From NCBI GenBank assembly GCA_016191115.1, contig JACPPG010000017.1, forward strand, positions 1 to 64,000: a stretch of DNA of 64,000 bases, written 5' to 3'. The translations under genes were made by a program, and so were the position numbers. The notes under the pieces are model-generated. The model searched no databases and was not told where the DNA came from. It saw only the letters and a program-made list of their open reading frames with translations. This DNA is from Planctomycetia bacterium (GTDB taxonomy: Bacteria; Planctomycetota; Planctomycetia; Pirellulales; JACPPG01). Below, one piece after another: positions 22,203-33,600 of this stretch (within the stretch, counting starts at the first letter, position 1; every line of letters begins with the position of its first letter).

Positions 22203-22276
22203 CATGGCCACGGAGGCACTCCGACGTGGCCATGCCCGGCACACGGATCGGCATGCCCACGACGGGCGTGGGCATG
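22203..22276. repeat. Two adjacent hairpins, CATGGCCACG...CGTGGCCATG and CATGCCCACG-ACGGG-CGTGGGCATG
   Basis: 10-bp perfect arms 22203-22212/22225-22234 and 22252-22261/22267-22276. Confidence 0.8.
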
Positions 22277-22313
22277 GCGCCTCATGGCACCTCCGCCCCC
22301 AGCAGCCGCGCGT

Positions 22314-23561
22314 TCAATGCGGCGGGAAGCGGTCGACGATCACGCCTTCGCGCGCTTCGCGGCCGGCAGCCAGGGTTTTGCTTTCCTGCCCCGACAGGGT
22401 CTGGTCGAAAAAGGCGCGCAGGTACTCGCGCGCCAAGGCCGTGATGTGGTTCTTCTTCTCTTCATCCGTCGGCAGGAAATACACGTCGTCGGCGAAACTT
22501 GCGTGCACGGCGCCCGCGATCTGCACGCGGTAAGCCCCGCCCGCGACCTTGGCCAGCGTGCCATCGAGGCGGTCGGTCGCTTCGGCCATCATTTTGCGCG
22601 CCTGCTCGTCGCTGATCTTCAACCGCGCGCGGGCCTCGGCGGGAATGCCTCGCAGCGGCTTGCCGAGATACATGCACGGTTGGCGGATCGCCGAACCATC
22701 GGCCGCGAGATACATGGGCATGCTGCGGGCCAGCCCATCGATGTTCACGGCTGCTTTGAACCGGCTGTCGAGCGCGCAGGCCTGGGTGGCCGCGACGCCG
22801 CCGACCGAGTGGCCGAACACGCCGACCTTGGCCAGGTCCAGCCGGCCGGTGAAGCGGCGGTCCTCGGCGTTGACCTGCGCGAGCTGGTCGAGCGCCGACA
22901 CGGCGTCGGCCGCGCGGATGTCGACCCGGTCGCGGTAGAACTGCATCATCGCCTGCTCGGCGTCCGGTGCATTCGGGTCGGGCCGTCGCCGCTCCCCCAC
23001 GGGCTCGATCACACGGCCGTCGGGAAACGCCTGCCCTCGGCCCTCGTAGCTGTGCTCGACCGCCGCCACGACGTAGCCGTGGCTGGCCAACTCCTCGGCC
23101 AGCGCCGTGTAGTCGTAGCTGGGCGTGCCGCCGCCAGGCAGGAGTACCAGCACCGGGTAGGGCGCGTCGCGCGGGGCAAGGGGCGCATCGTCGAAACTGT
23201 GCGTGGCCATGTTCGTCGCCGCCACGCGGTCGATCCCCTTGAGCATCGTCGACCAGTTGGCATAGGGGCAGTACGGACCCGTTTTGGCCGAGTCGTCGAC
23301 GCGGGCCGGATACCAGAGCGTGGCCAAAAACTCGCGCCGATCGGCCGGGTCCTCGGTCCAGGTCTCCGCCCGCTTCGGGTCGACCCAGACGAACGTCGTC
23401 CGCCCGCAGGCCGCCGGCCCATTCGGCGCTGGCAGCTTGTTGGTCTTGAACTGGGCAGAGGCGATTCCGGGCAGTGCCGTCGCGACGAAGGCGGCGAGGA
23501 CCGTGGTCCATCTTCGCACGTAGCAGCCTCTCTGCGCGGAAAACGATTTGGATTTCTGCAT
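22314..23561 (-). CDS. Secreted alpha/beta hydrolase, platelet-activating factor acetylhydrolase-like
   Basis: YPVLVLLPGGGTPSYDYTALAEELASHGYVVAAVEHSYEG, LAKVGVFGHSVGGVAATQACALD. Confidence 0.75.
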   Translation of the reverse strand: MQKSKSFSAQRGCYVRRWTTVLAAFVATALPGIASAQFKTNKLPAPNGPAACGRTTFVWVDPKRAETWTEDPADRREFLATLWYPARVDDSAKTGPYCPYANWSTMLKGIDRVAATNMATHSFDDAPLAPRDAPYPVLVLLPGGGTPSYDYTALAEELASHGYVVAAVEHSYEGRGQAFPDGRVIEPVGERRRPDPNAPDAEQAMMQFYRDRVDIRAADAVSALDQLAQVNAEDRRFTGRLDLAKVGVFGHSVGGVAATQACALDSRFKAAVNIDGLARSMPMYLAADGSAIRQPCMYLGKPLRGIPAEARARLKISDEQARKMMAEATDRLDGTLAKVAGGAYRVQIAGAVHASFADDVYFLPTDEEKKNHITALAREYLRAFFDQTLSGQESKTLAAGREAREGVIVDRFPPH

Positions 23562-23661
23562 GATTCTCGCTCGCTGGAGTACGTTGTGCGCGCGGCACCC
23601 CCGGGCTTTCGACCAGGTATTCGTTTCCAAGCGAGCTTTATTAGGTAGCTGCTTGAGGTAG

Positions 23662-25095
23662 TCACTTCCCGCCGTGCAGCACCGTTTGAAGCTGCTTCAC
23701 CGTGTCAGCCGCCGCTGGCTCGCTCGCCAGGTTGTGGATTTCTTGCGGGTCTTTCTGGTGGTCGTACAGCTCGATGCCGCGGCGGCCTTCGTCCCATTCG
23801 GTATATCGCCAGCGATCGGTCCGCACCGAACGGCCCAGGAAGTAGCCCTCTTTCTCGCCCTGCTTTTCCACACGCCGCACCTGCGTGAAGGCGGCCCCCT
23901 TCCCCGGCTGCGACGGATCGTCCACGAGCGGCTTCAGGCTGCGGCCCGCCAGGTTCGCCGGCGCCGTCAGGCCGCACAGGTCGGCCACGGTCGGGTAGAC
24001 GTCGACCAATTCCGCCAACCTCTCGCACACTTGCCCCTTGGCCTTCATCCCCGGCGCGGCGATCACGAGCGGCACCCGCGCCGATTGCTCGAACAGGCTT
24101 TGCTTCTGCCACAGGCCATGCTCGCCCAGGTGATAGCCGTGATCGCTCAGGAACACGATCACCGTCTTGTCGGCCAGGCCCAGCCGGTCGACGGCGTCCA
24201 AAAGCTTGCCGACCTGCGCGTCCATGAACGTGATCGACGCGAAATACGCCTCGGTCGCTTGCCGTTGCAGCTCCTCGCTGATCCCATAGTGCGGCGGCTT
24301 CACCGTCAGTGCCGGCGCCGGGATGTCGTCGCGGTCGTCCGACGGCTCGCGCGGCAGCATGATCTTGTCCAAGGGGTACAGGCCGAAGTATCGCTTCGGC
24401 GACACGTACGGCGTGTGCGGGCGATAGAAGCCGACGGCCAGGAAAAACGGCTCGTCGCGATGCTGCTCGAGCAGTCGCACGGCGGCGTCGGCCCCGCGGC
24501 CGTCGGTCTGTTCGTCGTCGGTCCCTTCGGCCGCCAGCCACGAGAGCGTGGCGCCAAACCCGCTGCCGGGCCGGATCGTGAAAATCTTGTCCTCGTCGTC
24601 GCGGTCGCGGCCGCGCGGGTTGACGATCTCCTGCCACGACTGCGGGTCGTCCAGGCCGCTGGTGCCGATGCCCGCCGGCACGCCGTAGTGGAACAGCTTA
24701 CCGACGCGGGCCACGAAATAACCGTTCTTGCGGAACAGCTCGGGCAGCGTGACGGCGTCTGGCACGTTCTTGCGAAAATGCGTCGCGTTCTCCAGCACGC
24801 CGGTCGTGTCGGGCCGCAAGCCGGTCAGGAACGAAGCCCGGCTGGGATTGCACAACGGGAACTGGCAATAGGCCCGATCGAATCGCATGCCGCGTTTGGC
24901 CAGCCGGTCGATATTGGGCGACTGCACGAGCGGATCGCCGTAACAGGCGAGGCGGTTGTTCAAATCGTCGGAGGCGATGAAGAGGACGTTGAGCTTGGCG
25001 GAGGCGGGTTCGGCAGCGGCCGTCGAGCTGGCAAGGAATAGGGACGAGGCGAGAAGAGCGACGCGGGAGAGAGCTCGCGCAACTATGCGATGCAT
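23662..25095 (-). CDS. Sulfatase (iduronate-2-sulfatase-like)
   Basis: [64 protein letters not shown]-x-P-S-R formylglycine motif. Confidence 0.95.
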   Translation of the reverse strand: MHRIVARALSRVALLASSLFLASSTAAAEPASAKLNVLFIASDDLNNRLACYGDPLVQSPNIDRLAKRGMRFDRAYCQFPLCNPSRASFLTGLRPDTTGVLENATHFRKNVPDAVTLPELFRKNGYFVARVGKLFHYGVPAGIGTSGLDDPQSWQEIVNPRGRDRDDEDKIFTIRPGSGFGATLSWLAAEGTDDEQTDGRGADAAVRLLEQHRDEPFFLAVGFYRPHTPYVSPKRYFGLYPLDKIMLPREPSDDRDDIPAPALTVKPPHYGISEELQRQATEAYFASITFMDAQVGKLLDAVDRLGLADKTVIVFLSDHGYHLGEHGLWQKQSLFEQSARVPLVIAAPGMKAKGQVCERLAELVDVYPTVADLCGLTAPANLAGRSLKPLVDDPSQPGKGAAFTQVRRVEKQGEKEGYFLGRSVRTDRWRYTEWDEGRRGIELYDHQKDPQEIHNLASEPAAADTVKQLQTVLHGGK

Positions 25096-25154
25096 GGGGA
25101 TATTCCTGATCCAGATTGCAAGGAGTCTTAAGTCCTCAAATCTCTGGCGGTCGC

Positions 25155-25424
25155 TCACCGTTGTGTTGTTGGGACCGTCGCTGGCGGGGAAGAGGTCGGT
25201 TCGCTGAGCAGTTGCATGATCCACTTGCTTTGCGTGTGCCGCTGTAGCTCGCACATCGATCGCAAATACTTGACCTCAACCTCTTGCCCATGATTGGCGA
25301 CCTGAAGCCGCATCCGTTCTTGATGCTCGTGGAAGGCAAAGGCTGATACAGCCGTGAGAGCCACCAGCCAGAACAGTGTCCCCAGCCCAAACTGGAACCG
25401 GCGGCGGGGTGGCGTCTTGGCCAT
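25155..25424 (-). CDS. Small single-TM hypothetical protein
   Basis: [39 protein letters not shown]... Confidence 0.5.
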   Translation of the reverse strand: MAKTPPRRRFQFGLGTLFWLVALTAVSAFAFHEHQERMRLQVANHGQEVEVKYLRSMCELQRHTQSKWIMQLLSEPTSSPPATVPTTQR

Positions 25425-25682
25425 GAGGACATTTTTGATCCGGGGCGATCTGAGATCTCAAATCGGAATTCTCGAATCACGCGTTCGTTTGGCGGAGATT
25501 TCCCAGCCCTGGGCGTTTATAAGCTGGCGACGCGGCTAAAGCTAGCGCCGCGGGTGGCATCCGCGCGGCCGGCGATTGGCTCATCTTGTCGCGGGCCGCG
25601 CGATCGCTGAAGATAGCGGGACGCGGCCGGCAGCCGCCGGCCGCGCGGATCAAGCAACGACCATCTCGACGGGAGGGACTTT

Positions 25683-26159
25683 GTGCCGTTCGACCCCAAG
25701 CTGCAGCGGGCGATCATGGGGCGGTTTGCCACCGGCGTGACCGTCGTCACGACCGGGCGCGCCCCGAACTTTAGCGGGCTGACGGCCAACGCCATCGCGT
25801 CCCTGTCGCTTTCGCCTCCCTTGGTGCTGGTGGCCGTCGAAAAGAGCAGCCACTCGCACGCCTACCTGCTTGAATACCGCTCGTACGCGGTCAACGTGCT
25901 CGCGCTCGACCAGGAGCCGCTGTCGCGCCGCTTCGCCACACCGGGGCCGAAGGAGTTCGGCGACCTGGAGTTCACCACCGCCACGACCGGCGCGCCGATC
26001 CTCGCCGGCACGCTCGGCTACGTCGACTGCCAGGTAGTCGAGGTGCTCGCTGGCGGCGACCACGACATCTTCGTTGGCGAAATCGTGGCCGGCGAAGCCC
26101 GCGACGGCCAGCCGCTGCTCTACTACCGCGGCAAGTACGCGCGCCTGGCGGAAGAGTGA
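25683..26159 (+). CDS. Flavin reductase-like FMN-binding protein
   Basis: GTG start; LQRAIMGRFATGVTVVTTGRAPNFSGLTANAIASLSLSPPLVLVAVEKSSHSH...HDIFVGEIVAGE. Confidence 0.9.
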   Translation: MPFDPKLQRAIMGRFATGVTVVTTGRAPNFSGLTANAIASLSLSPPLVLVAVEKSSHSHAYLLEYRSYAVNVLALDQEPLSRRFATPGPKEFGDLEFTTATTGAPILAGTLGYVDCQVVEVLAGGDHDIFVGEIVAGEARDGQPLLYYRGKYARLAEE

Positions 26160-26753
26160 ACGCGCCTCACGTGCTTCGGGCTTGCGAGAATTTGCACCGA
26201 GGTCGCGGAGAAGGGAATACCGAAGGTCGAAATCTGAATGAGGTCCGAAATCTCAAATCCGAATCACGAAACGGCGGAGCAACGGCCCGCGTCGCGCTCT
26301 CTCCCGTCTCGGTGGCCGGCTCTGGTGGGGATGGCCACAGAGAGCTCCGAGGGCACAGAGATTTGGCGATCTGAAATTCGAGATTTGAGAAATTTGAGAT
26401 CTCCGACGCTCGCTGTGGCGGGTCGCGTACCGCGTGCTTATGGTCTTCTCCGCCTACTCCCTCTCGGTGTCCTCTGAGTGCTCGGTGGCTAGTTCCGCAA
26501 TTCCTGGCGGTCGTCCGGCTACGTGCGCTCGATGGGGTGGCCAAGCCACCAAATCCCGCGCCGCAGCGGGCGCAACGCTAGAGACCCTAACTTGCGTGTG
26601 CTAGGGTTCTTAGGATGGTCCGTTTGCCTGTCACAAGCCCCCGCCCGGCTGGTATAGATGGTGAAACGCCGTCGCGCACGCTTTTTCGCAAGCGCTAGCG
26701 CTGATCGGCCTTGCCTCGACAACACGCCAAAACGATCCACGGGGATTCCACCG

Positions 26754-28335
26754 ATGTTGCGAACGACTCACCGCTTTGCCCTGACGATTGGCCTCTTGGC
26801 GGCCCTGGCCGCGCTGTCGGTCACCTGCCCGACGGCCGCGCGGGCCGCCGAGGATGCCAAGCTTCCCTTCCTGCCCGAAATGGTCGAGACCGACGCGCCG
26901 GGCTTTCTCGTGCGCGCGGCCGTGAACCACGAGACGCGCGACTATCGCGAGGGGGACGTGCTTTCGGTAACGGTCCTCTCCGAGGTCGAGGCGATACGTC
27001 TACGTCCTCTACCAGCAGGCCGACGGGCAGGTTTTCCAGATCTTCCCCAACAGCATCCAGCCCAACAATCGCGTGCCGGCCAAGAAGCCCGTCCAGATCG
27101 GCGCCGGCGACGACCTGTTCCGGTGGGTGATCGGGCCGCCGTTCGGCACCGAGTACGTGAAGGTCATCGCGTCGAAGAAGCCCATCGAGAAGCTGGCCAC
27201 CAAGGAGTTGCGCGCCAAGCGGTTCAATCCTGTCACCAAGTCGATCCTGAAAGACGCCGCCGCCGAAGTGGCCGAGACGGACGCGAAGGATTGGACCGAG
27301 AGCGACGTCGAAATCAACACATATGCGGCCACGCAGAGCGAGCCCACAGTCGACGCCCGCCGCTACGGCGTTTTCTTCGGCGTCTCGCAGCACGAGTTCA
27401 ACGCCGTGGTCGAGGAGTCGTCGGAGGGAAAGCGCCGTCTCAACTTGCCCACGCCCGATCGCGACGCCAAGCACCTGGAGCGTCTGATGCGCGAGGTCGG
27501 CCAGCTCAAGGACTCGCGCGTTTACACCAGCGAGCAATCGACGCGCAAGCAGCTCGAAGAGACGATCACCCGTTGGCTGCCATCGGTCACGAAGCCCGGT
27601 GACACGGTGTTCATATATTTTTCGGGGCACGGCACGCAGGTGCCCGACGACAACGGCGACGAGGCCGACGGGCTGGACGAAGTGCTGGTAACGCACGACT
27701 TCATTAGTGCCGGGATCCTCGATACCCTGTTGGGCAAGGCGAAGCAGGGGCAGTTGAACCCCGCCGTGCGCGAGCGCGTGGCCGCCCTGGCAGGGGTGTT
27801 TCGCCGGGCCGCGATTGCCGAACAGGGAAGCGCCGCGGTGGCCCGGGCCACGGGCGTGTCGGACGATTTGTTTGCCCGCTGGTTGCAGCGGCTCGATGGC
27901 CGGAGGGTGGTCGTGGTTTTGGACATCTGCCATGCGGGCGGATTCGCCACGCAAGAAAAGGGGCTCGAGGCGGCCAAGGCCGGCGGCGTGTTTGACTTCT
28001 GCGACGGCGAAGCATCGCGGCTGAAGGACATCGGCCAGCCGGATAGCGCGCTGTTCACCGCGTGCGGCGCCCAGGAATCAGCCATGACCCGCGGCGACGA
28101 ATTCCCGGCCAGGTTGGGCCCCTTGAGCGTGCTGACCTCGTACGTCATCGATCTACTATTGAAGACCAAGGGGCCGCTCGAATTGAACCAGACCAACGAG
28201 TACTGCGTGCGGGCCATGGACGAGTACTTCACGGAGCGCAACCGGGAATTACAGGCGGCCAGGCATGACCCGCTCACGCCGCACCATCCGCATTTGATGA
28301 ACTATTGTCGCAAGCCGGTGTACCTGAAGCCGTGA
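26754..28335 (+). pseudogene. Secreted DUF4384-like + caspase (metacaspase-like) protein, split by a one-base frameshift near 26994
   Basis: Signal peptide frame (ORF 26658) ends its homology at VLSEVEA; deleting one A in GCGATACGTC restores EAYVYVLYQQADGQVFQIFPNSIQPNNRVPAKKPVQIG, continuing into ORF 27073 with FSGHGTQVPDDNGDEADGLDE and VLDICHAGGFA. Confidence 0.8.
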
Positions 28336-28508
28336 GGCGGTGGCGGGGTCGGGCTGGTGGCCGCGAAAATGGTCCGCGGCGCGTCACACCCGCCAATCCC
28401 GCCCGTAGAGGAAGACAGAGAAGCCGCGGCAACCGAAGAAGACGCCGCCCGCGGAAAGACAAGACACCAACGGTCCGGGCCAAAACGAGCCCGAGGGAGC
28501 AACGAGCC

Positions 28509-30650
28509 ATGAAGACGATCCTCAAAGTTGAACCCACGCAACTGTGCAAGCGCGCTGAGCGCGTCTTCAGCACGGCTCGGCGGGAGCCCCGCCCTCCCAC
28601 GAAGTCCACGCGGCCGAGCCGGCTTCCCGCGGTCCTGGCCGCGCTTGCGCTAGCGGCCGGCTGGGCGGCCGCGGCCTTGGCCCAGAACCCGGCGAGCATG
28701 GAGGAGAAGGGTCCCAAGCAGTGGGCGATTTTGATCGGCGTCGAGAAATATCATCGCGCCCCGCGCCTGCGGTACACGATCAACGACGTCCGCGTGCTGG
28801 CGCGCACGTTGCACGAGCGCGACGGCGTGGCCGAGGATCGCATCCTGGAAATGACCGACGATGAGAAGAACCCGCGGATGCAGCCCCTCAAGACGTCGAT
28901 CGAGGCCGAACTGCCCGCGTGGCTTGCCAAGCCGTCAAAGGACGACCAGTTGCTCGTGTATTTCAGCGGCCACGGGTTCCGCGATGCCAGCGGCAAAATG
29001 TACCTCGCGCCGGCCGATTGCGACCCGCAGCGCGCCGCCGCGACGGGCATCGCCGTCGAGTGGTTCCGCGAGCAGATCGCCAAGTGCAAGGCCGATTTCA
29101 AGCTGCTGGTGATCGACGCCTGCCACGCCGGAAGCGAAAAGGGTGAAGACGAAGACAGCGGCGTCGCCGCCAAGGACTTGGGCGAGCCCTTCCGCGACCT
29201 GACCGGCGTTGTCACGCTGGCCGGCTCGAAGGGTGAGGAGAAAAGCCAGATCTGGGAAGAGAAGGAGCAGTCGCTCTATTCCTACTGGCTCAACCAGGCA
29301 CTCAAGGGGCACGCCGACGAGAACGGCGACGGCGACGTCGACGTCGACGAGCTCAACGACTACGTCTACCGCAACGTGACCCGCACCGCCAAGGCCCTCT
29401 TCCCGCGGCCGCAAACGCCGGTGCGAATCATCCGCTCGGGCGTGGAAGGAAAACCGGTCGTCGTCCATTTGCAGCCGCAGAGCTTGAAGCAAGTGCTGCA
29501 CGAAATGGCGGAACAACTGTTGTGGTCGATGGAGGAGCGGAAGCTCGATCGGGCCGCCGTGCTGGAATTCACCAACGACACGAAGCTGGGCGAGCTGTTG
29601 GGCGCGGATTTCGGCGCCCTGGGCCGGTGGTGCGCCGAGGAGTTCGAGCGTCAGATGACGCAGGCCTCGGCCCATAAGTTCACGCTGGTGGACCGCCGCC
29701 GGCTGCAGCAGGCCCTCAGCCAGCAACAATTCACGATCAGCGACCTGGCGTCCTCGAGCGCCATGAAGTCGCTGTCGGATCGCGTGGGCGGGCTGCCGGT
29801 CGTCGTGCTCGGCACGCTCCGCAGCCGGGACGGCAGCCTCGTCACGTTGCAGTGCAAGCTGATGAACGGCCAGACCGGCGACGTCGTCGGATCGGCCGGC
29901 GGCACGGCTCATCTGAGCCCTTCGGAGTGGGCTATGATCGGCCGTAGCGTGGCGGTGAAGGATGAAGATCGAATCCCGCCCTTGCCCGGCGGCGAAGGGG
30001 GCGCCAGCCGCACGCCGGACGAAGAGCTGATCGACCGGCTCGACGAGCGCTCGCAAGGGCCGCACCCACGGGCCGACCCCAAATTCCCGTTCCGCGTGAA
30101 GGTGATCGTGAACGGCCAGGAGCGCAAGGGAGTGATGCGCGGCAACGACATGTTCGTCACGCTCCGCAAGGGAGAGGTCTATTCGATCCGCGTCGAGAAC
30201 AACTCCGATCAACTGGCGCTGATGCGGCTGTTGGTCGATGGGCTGGACACGCTGCCGGAAAAGAGCACCAAGGGAGTCATTACCTACGAGGTGGCGCCGC
30301 GGGTAAATCTCGAAGACGCGCGGCACTGGGTGCTCGACCCGGCGCAGCGGAAGTCCTGGAACATCCCCGGCTTCGTGACCGAGACGGGCGTCGACGGCAA
30401 GTATCGCGAATTCACGGTGGTGGATGCCAGCGAATCGCTGGCGGCCCGCCAGAGGTTCACGGATCAGATCGGCATGATCTCGGCGGCCTTCTATGCTCCC
30501 AGCGGCCAGTCGCGCGGCGTGGGGACCGGCGCGGGGCGCGAGGGGCGCCGGGACCTGACAACCCGCGGCGGCTTCCAGTGTGGCCAGTTGCTGGGTGTGG
30601 TACACCTCCGCTACACCGATGCCCCGCCCAGTGGGCAGGCCGCGCGGTAG
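28509..30650 (+). CDS. Caspase family (C14) protein with EF-hand-like loop and CsgG/FlgO-like C-terminal region
   Basis: WAILIGVEKYHRAPRLRYTINDVRVLARTL, YFSGHGFRD, IDACHAGSEKG, DENGDGDVDVDEL, RAAVLEFTND...FERQMTQASAHKFTLVDRRRL. Confidence 0.85.
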   Translation: MKTILKVEPTQLCKRAERVFSTARREPRPPTKSTRPSRLPAVLAALALAAGWAAAALAQNPASMEEKGPKQWAILIGVEKYHRAPRLRYTINDVRVLARTLHERDGVAEDRILEMTDDEKNPRMQPLKTSIEAELPAWLAKPSKDDQLLVYFSGHGFRDASGKMYLAPADCDPQRAAATGIAVEWFREQIAKCKADFKLLVIDACHAGSEKGEDEDSGVAAKDLGEPFRDLTGVVTLAGSKGEEKSQIWEEKEQSLYSYWLNQALKGHADENGDGDVDVDELNDYVYRNVTRTAKALFPRPQTPVRIIRSGVEGKPVVVHLQPQSLKQVLHEMAEQLLWSMEERKLDRAAVLEFTNDTKLGELLGADFGALGRWCAEEFERQMTQASAHKFTLVDRRRLQQALSQQQFTISDLASSSAMKSLSDRVGGLPVVVLGTLRSRDGSLVTLQCKLMNGQTGDVVGSAGGTAHLSPSEWAMIGRSVAVKDEDRIPPLPGGEGGASRTPDEELIDRLDERSQGPHPRADPKFPFRVKVIVNGQERKGVMRGNDMFVTLRKGEVYSIRVENNSDQLALMRLLVDGLDTLPEKSTKGVITYEVAPRVNLEDARHWVLDPAQRKSWNIPGFVTETGVDGKYREFTVVDASESLAARQRFTDQIGMISAAFYAPSGQSRGVGTGAGREGRRDLTTRGGFQCGQLLGVVHLRYTDAPPSGQAAR

Positions 30651-30684
30651 CTGCAACACAACGTGATGCGGGGAAGACCGACCG

Positions 30685-33600
30685 ATGAGCCAGTCGCTGC
30701 GATGTCCCGCCGGGCATGAGTGGACGCCGCTGGCCGGCGCGTCGTCTTCGGACTCCGGCCAGGGACCGACGTGTCCGGTGTGTGGGGCGTTGGCCGACAC
30801 GTTGATGCTGCCGGCCCATGCAGCCGTGGCCGTCGCCGGCGGCGTTCAGGGAGCCGCTAGCGCTCCCCTCGGTGGACGCGATCGAGCGATTGGGGCGGCC
30901 GGCGAACCGTTGCCGGATTCCCGCCCCGGCCCCACCGAAGAAATGGGCGCCGACGTCACTCGTCCCACCAACGCTGCCGCGAAGACGCCGCGCACCCACG
31001 CCGACGAGCCGCTGCCCGCCGTGCCGGGTTACGAAATCCTGGAGGTGCTCGGCCGGGGCGGCATGGGCGTGGTGTACAAGGCCCGGCAGGTGAGCCTTTC
31101 GCGTATCGTGGCGATCAAGATGCTCTCGGGCGGATCGCGGGCGCGATTCCGCGTCGAGGCCGAGGCCATCGCCCGCCTGCAGCACCCCAACATCGTGCAG
31201 ATTCACGAAGTGGGCGAGGCGCAAGGCCAGCCGTACTTTTCCCAGGAGCACATTGCCGGCGGCAGCCTGGCCGATCGTCTGGACGGCGCGCCGTGGAGCG
31301 CCAAGGCGGCTGCCCGCCTTGTCCGCACGCTGGCCGAGGCGATGCACTTCACCCACAGCCGCGGCATCGTTCATCGCGACCTGAAGCCAGCCAACGTCCT
31401 TATGGCCGACGGTGGCACGCCCAAGATTTCCGACTTCGGGCTGGCCAAGCAACTGGAAAGCAATTCCGGCCAGACGGCCACGGGCGACATCATGGGCTCG
31501 CCCTCTTACATGTCGCCGGAGCAGGCCAGCGGCGTGACGCGCGAGATCACCGCGGCGGCGGACGTCTATTCGCTGGGGGCGATCCTGTACGAGCTTGTGA
31601 CCGGCCGCCCGCCGTTTCGCGCCGAGACGGCCGTCGATACGGTGCTTCTGGTGCTGTCGGACGAACCGGTCGCGCCGCGGCGGCTGCAACCGAAGCTGCC
31701 GCGCGACTTGGAGACGATCTGCCTCAAGTGCTTGGAGAAGTCGCCGCGCAACCGCTACGCAAGCGCGCAAGAGCTGGCCGACGACTTGGGCCGGTTTCTC
31801 GCCGGCGAACCGATCCGCGCGCGGCCGGTGCCTTTGTGGGTCCGCGCGGCCAAGTGGGCGCGGCGGCGTCCCGCCGCGGCGGCGGCGATCGGCATCGCGC
31901 TCTTGGCGGCCACGATCCTCCTCGTCGGCGGAACGATCTACAACGTGCGGCTCAATGCCGCGCTGGCCCGCGTCCAGCGCGAGCAAGAGCGCCGGGCGGC
32001 AACGCTCGCCCAAGCCCAAGAGGTGGTCGAGCGGTTGTTGGGCGACTTCAATCAGCGGCAGTTGGCCGGGCTCCCGCACGCCGAGCCGGTGCGCCGCGAG
32101 CTATTGACCGCCGCTTTGCAATTCTGCGAGGAGATGCAGCGGCAGAACCCCGAGGAGCCCGAGGTTCGCTGGCAACTTGGCCGTGCCCAGCGGCAGGCGG
32201 CCGACTTGCAGGCCCTGTTGGGCGAGCCGGCCGAGGCGGAAAAATCGTACGACCGGGCGATCGGCGTCTTGCAGGCGCTTGCGGCCGCGTATCCGTCGGC
32301 CAAGTACCGCCGCGAGCTGGCCGGCGCGTGGGAGAATAAGGCGACGCTCCTGGCCCAAGCCGGTCGCGCCGCGGAAGCCGAGGCGGCATACCGTCGCGCG
32401 GCCGACGACTTCGAGCAACTCGCCGCCGCCGATCCTGCGGACGCGGCGGCGCGGGCCCAGGTAGCCCGCGTCTGGGACAACTTGGGCGTGACGCTATTGG
32501 AGGCGGGGCGCACGGAGGACGCCCAGGCGGCACTCGACAAGGCGCTGGCGATGCGGCGGGCGCTAGTTGCCGAGGCGCCCGCGGACGTAGAGCGCGAGCG
32601 CGCGCTAGCAACGAGCCTCAACAATGTGGGCACACTGTGGCAGGCAACGGGCCGCGCGGCCGAGGCGGTTGCTTCGTTCCGCGAGGCGCGGGAGCTGTTT
32701 CGCGCGCTAAATGAAGGCACGACGGACAATCCAGCGAATCGGCAGGGCCTGAATTCGGCGACGGCCAATGTGGCCGCGGCGCTCGCGGCTTCCGGGAACC
32801 TTGCCGCTGCGAAGACGACGTTCGCAGAGGCGATTGACGGGTGGCAATCGCTCACGAACGATTTCCCGGCGATTGCCGAGTACCGCTCCGCGCAGGCCCA
32901 GGCGCTGAGCAATCTCGGGGCGCTGCTCGAACAGCTCGACGATCGTGACGCGGCGCTCGCCCAGCACGCGCGTGCCCGAGAGCTGTGTCAGAGGCTCGTC
33001 GATGACAACGCGGCTGTCCCCGCTTATCGGGAGTTACTCGCTACCAGCCTGCACCGGTTGGGCGACCTGGCCACGCGACGAGAACAGTTTGCCGAAGCCG
33101 ACGAGCTCTTGAGCCAGGCGATTCGTCTACGGACTGAATTGGCCGACGAGCGGCCTCACCGCGCCGACGGCCAGCATCAATGGGCGCTCGTCAGCAGTAG
33201 CGCCGGTCGTCTGCTCATGGCGCAGCACGACGCGACGAAGGCAAAGTTCTACTTCCACGAGGCGACCGAGCACGAAGGTCGCGCGTTGAAACTCGATCCG
33301 GACCGCGGCGAGTACCAGGTGTCGCTCGCGCGCGAGCGGGCATCGCTGGCCGAGGCGCTTCTGGAATTGGGCGAGATCGACGAGGCCGCGGCCGTGGCCA
33401 ACGAGATCGCCGCCGGCGCGGCGTCCGACGGCGCCGAGGCGCGCGACGCCGCCCGGCTGCTCGTCCAGTGCATCCCCTTGGTCGAGCGATACAAGGCGGC
33501 CGTCCGGCCGACATTGGCCGAGGAGTGCGGTGCGCGGGCGGTCGAGCTATTGCGCGCGGCCGTCGAGCGCGGGGACGACCAGGCGCGCGAGCTGGTGACC

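Noticed and set aside
28935-30800. 621-aa antisense ORF opposite the caspase/CsgG-like gene
   Set aside because: Same GC-driven mirror ORF artefact; the + strand carries conserved caspase motifs.
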